Origin: Cladorhizidae sp. MBARI D1340-BT2
Taxonomy: Eukaryota > Porifera > Demospongiae > Poecilosclerida > Cladorhizidae
Direction of reading: 5' to 3'
DNA: 64,000 nt
Assembly (NCBI GenBank): GCA_028752905.1
Contig: JAQNBH010000003.1
Span: 29,638,502 to 29,702,501, forward strand
This document shows, piece after piece, positions 1-8,182 of the stretch. Position 1 is the first letter of the stretch; every line of letters begins with the position of its first letter. The notes beneath the pieces are model-generated. The model ran no database searches. It saw only the letters and a program-made list of their open reading frames with translations, and had not been told where the DNA came from. Position numbers and translations under genes: made by a program.

Positions 1-84
1 GACTTGCAAGATAGGTATCTCTCAGTGTTCTCTATCTTGAGCTAAACATGTTAGCTTCATAGATTCTCCACACTTCACTGAATA
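1..84. repeat. Alpha subrepeat S1
   Basis: This 84-bp subrepeat starts GACTTGCAAGATAGG, has a CT-rich middle ending CTATCTTGA, then GCTAAACATGTTAGC (41-55), CTTCATAGATTC and the shared tail CCACACTTCACTGAATA. S3 shows the same order of words and is clearly its paralogue. The segment is nearly invariant across all units in the window. Confidence 0.85.
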
Positions 85-164
85 GACTTGATATATAGCT
101 CTAAAGGTAGGCCTCTCTCTGTTCTCTCTCTTGATACCAAACATCCGTATATTCTGCATACATA
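85..164. repeat. Beta subrepeat S2
   Basis: This subrepeat of about 80 bp begins GACTTGATATATAGC, contains a CT-rich block, and continues with TTGATACCAAACATCCGTATA and TTCTGCATACATA. S4 and S7 share the ATATAGC, GATACCAAACATCC (or a close variant) and ATTCTGCA words. The CT block is length- and sequence-variable (CTCTCTCTG or CTCTCTGTG, with an extra CT pair in units 5 and 7), which explains the 911-bp units. Confidence 0.83.
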
Positions 165-249
165 GAATCACAAGATAGGTTTCTCTATGTGTTCTCTATC
201 TTGATGCTAAACAGGTTAGCTTCATAGATTCTCCACACTTCACTGTATA
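165..249. repeat. Alpha subrepeat S3
   Basis: This 85-bp paralogue of S1 has CACAAGATAGG, then GTTCTCTATCTTGATGC, GCTAAACAGGTTAGC, CTTCATAGATTC and CCACACTTCACTGTATAA. A marker change from CAAGATAGG to CAAGATTGG occurs in units 30, 35, 42, 48, 52 and 57 and helps trace higher-order repeats. Confidence 0.85.
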
Positions 250-339
250 AACTTGATATATAGCTATTAAGATAGGTCTCTCCCTGTGCTCTCTGTTGAT
301 ATCAAACATCCATAATATTCTGCAAACTTCACTGTAATG
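250..339. repeat. Beta subrepeat S4
   Basis: This 90-bp paralogue of S2 and S7 has ACTTGATATATAGC, TATTAAGATAGGTCTC, a CT-rich block, TTGATATCAAACATCC, ATAATATTCTGCA and ACTTCACTGTAATG. It carries the GCACAC/GCAAAC/GCAGAC marker near its end. Position 250 begins A where the other copies have G. Confidence 0.85.
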
Positions 340-393
340 GACTTGATATGATTCGAATGATAGGATTCATTATGTGTTCTCTATCTTGATATT
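340..393. repeat. Split alpha subrepeat, left part (S5)
   Basis: GACTTGATATG is followed by ATTCGAATGATAGG, TTCATTATGTG (or ATTCATTATGTG) and TTCTCTATCTTGAT, so the first half of an alpha subrepeat is recognisable. Homology then stops where the 356-bp core begins. By the alpha-beta alternation an alpha unit is expected here, and its missing second half is found as S6 on the far side of the core. Confidence 0.7.
370..390 (+). repeat. Left imperfect direct repeat flanking the core
   Basis: The segment runs from TTATGTG to CTTGAT. A similar segment at 751-774 starts TTATGAA, has TGT and CTCT in the middle and ends CTTGAT, with a few extra bases. The pair brackets the core. It could be a decayed duplication made when the core inserted, or simply the overlap of two subrepeat fragments. 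Confidence 0.5.
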
Positions 394-403
394 TGCCCTA
401 ATT
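394..403 (+). repeat. Left 10-bp terminal inverted repeat of the core
   Basis: TGCCCTAATT is the exact reverse complement of the right-hand copy at 740-749. It was unchanged in every unit I read. Confidence 0.7.
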
Positions 404-739
404 TGGTCTATATGTTTCTCATTTTTCCCCCAAAAATCTTACTTTTTTGCCGTAAAGCTCATAACTTTTCTACACTTTACCCAAAAAAGAAATTTTTATA
501 TCACCGGATAGCCCTTTTAATTATCTGTCTTTTGTACGTGCCAAAATTTTGAGTTCTCTAAGTATTAGCAAGTTATGGTGATTTGAAGTGGTAAGGTTTG
601 CGATCTTTCCTGGCATTTTCCAGTTGCCAAAGCGGTGGCCTGCCAGTGAAAAACCACTACATTTATTGATAATCTGTTGACATGTTGCAGATAAGGGCCT
701 TCTCTATCAGTTGACAAAATCTGGGACTTTGGTCTTGTT

Positions 740-749
740 AATTAGGGCA
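740..749 (-). repeat. Right 10-bp terminal inverted repeat of the core
   Basis: AATTAGGGCA pairs perfectly with 394-403. The next bases outward (GTTATG on the right, AATATC reading away on the left) no longer pair well, so the inverted repeat ends here. Confidence 0.7.
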
Positions 750-750
750 G

Positions 751-774
751 TTATGAATTGTACTCTTACTTGAT
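751..774 (+). repeat. Right imperfect direct repeat flanking the core
   Basis: This is the counterpart of 370-390: it begins TTATG and ends CTTGAT, with about three extra bases in between. It leads directly into the palindrome and the second half of the split alpha subrepeat. Confidence 0.5.
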
Positions 775-790
775 GCTAAACATGTTTAGC
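775..790. repeat. Perfect 16-bp palindrome GCTAAACATGTTTAGC
   Basis: The sequence equals its own reverse complement over all 16 bases and recurs once per unit at this offset. The homologous positions in S1 (GCTAAACATGTTAGC) and S3 (GCTAAACAGGTTAGC) are imperfect versions. It could be a dimeric protein-binding site or a cruciform seed, but nothing in the sequence proves binding. Confidence 0.75.
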
Positions 791-819
791 TTCGTAGATT
801 ATCCACACTTCACTGAATA

Positions 820-908
820 GACTTGATGTATAGCTATTAAGATAGGACTCTCTAAGTGCTCTCTCTTGATACCAAACATCCATATATTCTGCACACTTCA
901 CTGTAGTG
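820..908. repeat. Beta subrepeat S7
   Basis: This 89-bp paralogue of S2 and S4 has GACTTGATGTATAGC, TATTAAGATAGGACTC, a CT-rich block, TTGATACCAAACATCC, ATATATTCTGCA and ACTTCACTGTAGTG. It closes the unit and joins the next S1 without a gap. Almost no variation is visible here across the window. Confidence 0.85.
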
Positions 909-2725
909 GACTTGCAAGATAGGTATCTCTCAGTGTTCTCTATCTTGAGCTAAACATGTTAGCTTCATAGATTCTCCACACTTCACTGAATAGACTTGAT
1001 ATATAGCTCTAAAGGTAGGCCTCTCTGTGTTCTCTCTCTTGATACCAAACATCCGTATATTCTGCATACATAGAATCACAAGATAGGTTTCTCTATGTGT
1101 TCTCTATCTTGATGCTAAACAGGTTAGCTTCATAGATTCTCCACACTTCACTGTATAAACTTGATATATAGCTATTAAGATAGGTCTCTCCCTGTGCTCT
1201 CTGTTGATATCAAACATCCATAATATTCTGCACACTTCACTGTAATGGACTTGATATGATTCGAATGATAGGTTTCATTATGTGTTCTCTATCTTGATAT
1301 TTGCCCTAATTTGGTCTATATGTTTCTCATTTTCCCCCCAAAAATCTTGCTTTTTTGCCGTAAAGCTCATAACTTTTCTATACTTTACCCAAAAAAGAAA
1401 TTTTTTATATCATCGGATAGCCCTTTTAATTATCTGTCTTTTGTACGTGCCAAAATTTTGATTACTCTAAGTATTAGCAAGTTATGGTGATTTGAAGTGG
1501 TAAGGTTTGCGATCTTTCCTGGCGTTTTCCAGTTGCCAAAGCGGTGGCCTGCCAGTGAAAAACCACTACATTTATTGATAATCTGTTGACATGTTGCAGA
1601 TAAGGGCCTTCTCTATCAGTTGACAAAATCTGGGACTTTGGTCTTGTTAATTAGGGCAGTTATGAATTGTACTCTTACTTGATGCTAAACATGTTTAGCT
1701 TCGTAGATTATCCACACTTCACTGAATAGACTTGATGTATAGCTATTAAGATAGGACTCTCTAAGTGCTCTCTCTTGATACCAAACATCCATATATTCTG
1801 CACACTTCACTGTAGTGGACTTGCAAGATAGGTATCTCTCAGTGTTCTCTATCTTGAGCTAAACATGTTAGCTTCATAGATTCTCCACACTTCACTGAAT
1901 AGACTTGATATATAGCTCTAAAGGTAGGCCTCTCTCTGTTCTCTCTCTTGATACCAAACATCCGTATATTCTGCATACATAAAATCACAAGATAGGTTTC
2001 TCTATGTGTTCTCTATCTTGATGCTAAACAGGTTAGCTTCATAGATTCTCCACACTTCACTGTATAAACTTGATATATAGCTATTAAGATAGGTCTCTCC
2101 CTGTGCTCTCTGTTGATATCAAACATCCATAATATTCTGCACACTTCACTGTAATGGACTTGATATGATTCGAATGATAGGTTTCATTATGTGTTCTCTA
2201 TCTTGATATTTGCCCTAATTTGGTCTATATGTTCTCATTTTCCCCCCAAAAATCTTGCTTTTTTGCCGTAAAGCTCATAACTTTTCTATACTTTACCCAA
2301 AAAAGAAATTTTTTATATCATCGGATAGCCCTTTTAATTATCTGTCTTTTGTACGTGCCAAAATTTTGATTACTCTAAGTATTAGCAAGTTATGGTGATT
2401 TGAAGTGGTAAGGTTTGCGATCTTTCCTGGCGTTTTCCAGTTGCCAAAGCGGTGGCCTGCCAGTGAAAAACCACTACATTTATTGATAATCTGTTGACAT
2501 GTTGCAGATAAGGGCCTTCTCTATCAGTTGACAAAATCTGGGACTTTGGTCTTGTTAATTAGGGCAGTTATGAATTGTACTCTTACTTGATGCTAAACAT
2601 GTTTAGCTTCGTAGATTATCCACACTTCACTGAATAGACTTGATGTATAGCTATTAAGATAGGACTCTCTAAGTGCTCTCTCTTGATACCAAACATCCAT
2701 ATATTCTGCACACTTCACTGTAGTG

Positions 2726-5700
2726 GACTTGCAAGATAGGTATCTCTCAGTGTTCTCTATCTTGAGCTAAACATGTTAGCTTCATAGATTCTCCACACTT
2801 CACTGAATAGACTTGATATATAGCTCTAAAGGTAGGCCTCTCTCTGTTCTCTCTCTTGATACCAAACATCCGTATATTCTGCATACATAGAATCACAAGA
2901 TAGGTTTCTCTATGTGTTCTCTATCTTGATGCTAAACAGGTTAGCTTCATAGATTCTCCACACTTCACTGTATAAACTTGATATATAGCTATTAAGATAG
3001 GTCTCTCCCTGTGCTCTCTGTTGATATCAAACATCCATAATATTCTGCACACTTCACTGTAATGGACTTGATATGATTCGAATGATAGGTTTCATTATGT
3101 GTTCTCTATCTTGATATTTGCCCTAATTTGGTCTATATGTTTCTCATTTTTCCCCCAAAAATCTTGCTTTTTTGCCGTAAAGCTCATAACTTTTCTACAC
3201 TTTACCCAAAAAAGAAATTTTTTATATCATCGGATAGCCCTTTTAATTATCTGTCTTTTGTACGTGCCAAAATTTTGAGTACTCTAAGTATTAGCAAGTT
3301 ATGGTGATTTGAAGTGGTAAGGTTTGCGATCTTTCCTGGCATTTTCCAGTTGCCAAAGCGGTGGCCTGCCAGTGAAAAACCACTACATTTATTGATAATC
3401 TGTTGACATGTTGCAGATAAGGGCCTTCTCTATCAGTTGACAAAATCTGGGACTTTGGTCTTGTTAATTAGGGCAGTTATGAATTGTACTCTTACTTGAT
3501 GCTAAACATGTTTAGCTTCGTAGATTATCCACACTTCACTGAATAGACTTGATGTATAGCTATTAAGATAGGACTCTCTAAGTGCTCTCTCTTGATACCA
3601 AACATCCATATATTCTGCACACTTCACTGTAGTGGACTTGCAAGATAGGTATCTCTCAGTGTTCTCTATCTTGAGCTAAACATGTTAGCTTCATAGATTC
3701 TCCACACTTCACTGAATAGACTTGATATATAGCTCTAAAGGTAGGCCTCTCTGTGTTCTCTCTCTCTTGATACCAAACATCCGTATATTCTGCATACATA
3801 GAATCACAAGATAGGTTTCTCTATGTGTTCTCTATCTTGATGCTAAACAGGTTAGCTTCATAGATTCTCCACACTTCACTGTATAAACTTGATATATAGC
3901 TATTAAGATAGGTCTCTCCCTGTGCTCTCTGTTGATATCAAACATCCATAATATTATGCACACTTCACTGTAATGGACTTGATATGATTCGAATGATAGG
4001 TTTCATTATGTGTTCTCTATCTTGATATTTGCCCTAATTTGGTCTATATGTTTCTCATTTTCCCCCCAAAAATCTTGCTTTTTTGCCGTAAAGCTCATAA
4101 CTTTTCTACACTTTACCCAAAAAAGAAAATTTTTATATCACCGGATAGCCCTTTTAATTATCTGTCTTTTGTACGTGCCAAAATTTTGATTACTCTAAGT
4201 ATTAGCAAGTTATGGTGATTTGAAGTGGTAAGGTTTGCGATCTTTCCTGGCGTTTTCCAGTTGCCAAAGCGGTGGCCTGCCAGTGAAAAACCACTACATT
4301 TATTGATAATCTGTTGACATGTTGCAGATAAGGGCCTTCTCTATCAGTTGACAAAATCTGGGACTTTGGTCTTGTTAATTAGGGCAGTTATGAATTGTAC
4401 TCTTACTTGATGCTAAACATGTTTAGCTTCGTAGATTATCCACACTTCACTGAATAGACTTGATGTATAGCTATTAAGATAGGACTCTCTAAGTGCTCTC
4501 TCTTGATACCAAACATCCATATATTCTGCACACTTCACTGTAGTGGACTTGCAAGATAGGTATCTCTCAGTGTTCTCTATCTTGAGCTAAACATGTTAGC
4601 TTCATAGATTCTCCACACTTCACTGAATAGACTTGATATATAGCTCTAAAGGTAGGCCTCTCTCTGTTCTCTCTCTTGATACCAAACATCCGTATATTCT
4701 GCATACATAGAATCACAAGATAGGTTTCTCTATGTGTTCTCTATCTTGATGCTAAACAGGTTAGCTTCATAGATTCTCCACACTTCACTGTATAAACTTG
4801 ATATATAGCTATTAAGATAGGTCTCTCCCTGTGCTCTCTGTTGATATCAAACATCCATAATATTCTGCACACTTCACTGTAATGGACTTGATATGATTCG
4901 AATGATAGGTTTCATTATGTGTTCTCTATCTTGATATTTGCCCTAATTTGGTCTATATGTTTCTCATTTTTCCCCCAAAAATCTTGCTTTTTTGCCGTAA
5001 AGCTCATAACTTTTCTACACTTTACCCAAAAAAGAAATTTTTTATATCATCGGATAGCCCTTTTAATTATCTGTCTTTTGTACGTGCCAAAATTTTGAGT
5101 ACTCTAAGTATTAGCAAGTTATGGTGATTTGAAGTGGTAAGGTTTGCGATCTTTCCTGGCATTTTCCAGTTGCCAAAGCGGTGGCCTGCCAGTGAAAAAC
5201 CACTACATTTATTGATAATATGTTGACATGTTGCAGATAAGGGCCTTCTCTATCAGTTGACAAAATCTGGGACTTTGGTCTTGTTAATTAGGGCAGTTAT
5301 GAATTGTACTCTTACTTGATGCTAAACATGTTTAGCTTCGTAGATTATCCACACTTCACTGAATAGACTTGATGTATAGCTATTAAGATAGGACTCTCTA
5401 AGTGCTCTCTCTTGATACCAAACATCCATATATTCTGCACACTTCACTGTAGTGGACTTGCAAGATAGGTATCTCTCAGTGTTCTCTATCTTGAGCTAAA
5501 CATGTTAGCTTCATAGATTCTCCACACTTCACTGAATAGACTTGATATATAGCTCTAAAGGTAGGCCTCTCTGTGTTCTCTCTCTCTTGATACCAAACAT
5601 CCGTATATTCTGCATACATAGAATCACAAGATAGGTTTCTCTATGTGTTCTCTATCTTGATGCTAAACAGGTTAGCTTCATAGATTCTCCACACTTCACT

Positions 5701-6365
5701 GTATAAACTTGATATATAGCTATTAAGATAGGTCTCTCCCTGTGCTCTCTGTTGATATCAAACATCCATAATATTATGCACACTTCACTGTAATGGACTT
5801 GATATGATTCGAATGATAGGTTTCATTATGTGTTCTCTATCTTGATATTTGCCCTAATTTGGTCTATATGTTTCTCATTTTCCCCCCAAAAATCTTGCTT
5901 TTTTGCCGTAAAGCTCATAACTTTTCTACACTTTACCCAAAAAAGAAATTTTTTATATCACCGGATAGCCCTTTTAATTATCTGTCTTTTGTACGTGCCA
6001 AAATTTTGATTACTCTAAGTATTAGCAAGTTATGGTGATTTGAAGTGGTAAGGTTTGCGATCTTTCCTGGCGTTTTCCAGTTGCCAAAGCGGTGGCCTGC
6101 CAGTGAAAAACCACTACATTTATTGATAATCTGTTGACATGTTGCAGATAAGGGCCTTCTCTATCAGTTGACAAAATCTGGGACTTTGGTCTTGTTAATT
6201 AGGGCAGTTATGAATTGTACTCTTACTTGATGCTAAACATGTTTAGCTTCGTAGATTATCCACACTTCACTGAATAGACTTGATGTATAGCTATTAAGAT
6301 AGGACTCTCTAAGTGCTCTCTCTTGATACCAAACATCCATATATTCTGCACACTTCACTGTAGTG
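2726..6365. repeat. Two tandem copies of an 1,820-bp dimer (units 4-7)
   Basis: Copies span 2726-4545 and 4546-6365. In each, the first unit (909 bp) is D-like with T5C5, CTTGC, CATCGG, GAGTACTC and GGCATTTT. The second unit (911 bp) has an extra CT pair in S2, ATTATGCAC for ATTCTGCAC, and GATTACTC. The two copies differ, as far as I can see by eye, only at 4129/5949 (A against T) and 3400/5220 (C against A). The shared rare markers show a recent duplication of the dimer. Confidence 0.88.
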
Positions 6366-8182
6366 GACTTGCAAGATAGGTATCTCTCAGTGTTCTCTAT
6401 CTTGAGCTAAACATGTTAGCTTCATAGATTCTCCACACTTCACTGAATAGACTTGATATATAGCTCTAAAGGTAGGCCTCTCTGTGTTCTCTCTCTTGAT
6501 ACCAAACATCCGTATATTCTGCATACATAGAATCACAAGATAGGTTTCTCTATGTGTTCTCTATCTTGATGCTAAACAGGTTAGCTTCATAGATTCTCCA
6601 CACTTCACTGTATAAACTTGATATATAGCTATTAAGATAGGTCTCTCCCTGTGCTCTCTGTTGATATCAAACATCCATAATATTCTGCACACTTCACTGT
6701 AATGGACTTGATATGATTCGAATGATAGGTTTCATTATGTGTTCTCTATCTTGATATTTGCCCTAATTTGGTCTATATGTTTCTCATTTTTCCCCCAAAA
6801 ATCTTGCTTTTTTGCCGTAAAGCTCATAACTTTTCTACACTTTACCCAAAAAAGAAATTTTTATATCACCGGATAGCCCTTCTAATTATCTGTCTTTTGT
6901 ACGTGCCAAAATTTTGAGTACTCTAAGTATTAGCAAGTTATGGTGATTTGAAGTGGTAAGGTTTGCGATCTTTCCTGGCATTTTCCAGTTGCCAAAGCGG
7001 TGGCCTGCCAGTGAAAAACCACTACATTTATTGATAATCTGTTGACATGTTGCAGATAAGGGCCTTCTCTATCAGTTGACAAAATCTGGGACTTTGGTCT
7101 TGTTAATTAGGGCAGTTATGAATTGTACTCTTACTTGATGCTAAACATGTTTAGCTTCGTAGATTATCCACACTTCACTGAATAGACTTGATGTATAGCT
7201 ATTAAGATAGGACTCTCTAAGTGCTCTCTCTTGATACCAAACATCCATATATTCTGCACACTTCACTGTAGTGGACTTGCAAGATAGGTATCTCTCAGTG
7301 TTCTCTATCTTGAGCTAAACATGTTAGCTTCATAGATTCTCCACACTTCACTGAATAGACTTGATATATAGCTCTAAAGGTAGGCCTCTCTCTGTTCTCT
7401 CTCTTGATACCAAACATCCGTATATTCTGCATACATAGAATCACAAGATAGGTTTCTCTATGTGTTCTCTATCTTGATGCTAAACAGGTTAGCTTCATAG
7501 ATTCTCCACACTTCACTGTATAAACTTGATATATAGCTATTAAGATAGGTCTCTCCCTGTGCTCTCTGTTGATATCAAACATCCATAATATTCTGCAAAC
7601 TTCACTGTAATGGACTTGATATGATTCGAATGATAGGTTTCATTATGTGTTCTCTATCTTGATATTTGCCCTAATTTGGTCTATATGTTTCTCATTTTTC
7701 CCCCAAAAATCTTGCTTTTTTGCCGTAAAGCTCATAACTTTTCTACACTTTAACCAAAAAAGAAATCTTTTATATCACCGGATAGCCCTTCTAATTATCT
7801 GTCTTTTGTACGTGCCAAAATTTTGATTACTCTAAGTATTAGCAAGTTATGGTGATTTGAAGTGGTAAGGTTTGCGATCTTTCCTGGCGTTTTCCAGTTG
7901 CCAAAGCGGTGGCCTGCCAGTGAAAAACCACTACATTTATTGATAATCTGTTGACATGTTGCAGATAAGGGCCTTCTCTATCAGTTGACAAAATCTGGGA
8001 CTTTGGTCTTGTTAATTAGGGCAGTTATGAATTGTACTCTTACTTGATGCTAAACATGTTTAGCTTCGTAGATTATCCACACTTCACTGAATAGACTTGA
8101 TGTATAGCTATTAAGATAGGACTCTCTAAGTGCTCTCTCTTGATACCAAACATCCATATATTCTGCACACTTCACTGTAGTG
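6366..8182. repeat. Array segment, units 8-9 (D, and a singular unit)
   Basis: Unit 8 (6366-7273) is type D with CACCGG and CCCTTCTAA. Unit 9 (7274-8182) is unlike the others: it combines GCAAAC, T5C5 with CTTGC, CTTTAACC for CTTTACCC, AATCTTTTATATC, CCCTTCTAA, GATTACTC and GGCGTTTT. It is probably a mosaic of D-type and B/C-type sequence with private changes. Confidence 0.8.

Larger units (their letters stand above)
394..749. mobile_element. 356-bp core bounded by an inverted repeat; possible fossil MITE-like insertion
   Basis: The core is unrelated to the flanking subrepeats and splits one alpha subrepeat. Its ends are TGCCCTAATT (394-403) and the exact reverse complement AATTAGGGCA (740-749). 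Just inside each end lies a direct repeat TTTGGTCT (402-409 and 728-735). The left half is AT-rich with T, C and A homopolymers; the right half is more mixed. No open frame, tRNA-like head, poly-A tail or polymerase motif is visible, so an autonomous element is excluded. The inverted ends and the interrupted target are what a non-autonomous DNA transposon would leave. However, the inverted repeat is short and no clean target-site duplication is visible, so an unrelated captured fragment remains possible. The core is present at the same place in all complete units, so it was there before the array expanded. Confidence 0.4.
750..819. repeat. Split alpha subrepeat, right part (S6)
   Basis: The second half of an alpha subrepeat resumes here: CTTGATGC, AAACATGTTTAGC, CTTCGTAGATTA and CCACACTTCACTGAATA match S1 and S3 in order. 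The first bases overlap in content with the end of S5, so the two parts together exceed one subrepeat by about 40 bp. Confidence 0.7.
1..908. repeat. Reference satellite unit (unit 1, type A)
   Basis: This first full copy serves as the coordinate frame for the internal parts. In order it holds: alpha subrepeat (1-84), beta (85-164), alpha (165-249), beta (250-339), the left part of a split alpha (340-393), a 356-bp core (394-749), the right part of the split alpha (750-819), and beta (820-908). It carries the type A markers plus GCAAAC and AGGATTC. The same order of parts is present in every complete unit, so each part occurs about 70 times in the window at the same offsets, within 1-3 bp. 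Confidence 0.95.
1..2725. repeat. Array segment, units 1-3 (A, B, B)
   Basis: Unit 1 is type A with GCAAAC and AGGATTC. Units 2 and 3 are type B with GGTGATTT. Unit 3 (1818-2725) is 908 bp instead of 909 because one T is missing near 2232 (ATGTTCTC for ATGTTTCTC), and it has an A for G at 1982. No unit in this segment repeats as an obvious higher-order block. Confidence 0.85.

Noticed and set aside
350..359. GATTCGAATG resembles a tRNA T-loop or RNA polymerase III B box
   Set aside because: The last position does not fit the B-box consensus, no acceptable A box lies upstream, and no cloverleaf stems can be drawn. It is part of the alpha subrepeat.
394..403. CCCTAA inside the inverted repeat resembles a telomere repeat
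   Set aside because: It occurs once per end of the core and is not tandem; a 6-bp match is expected by chance.
682..720. Two TTGACA words that look like bacterial -35 boxes
   Set aside because: There is no properly spaced -10 box or downstream gene, and the context is a eukaryotic-type satellite.
394..749. Assignment of the core to the piggyBac superfamily from CCCTA ... TAGGG ends
   Set aside because: The flanks are not TTAA on both sides and the match is only about five bases, so the superfamily cannot be named.
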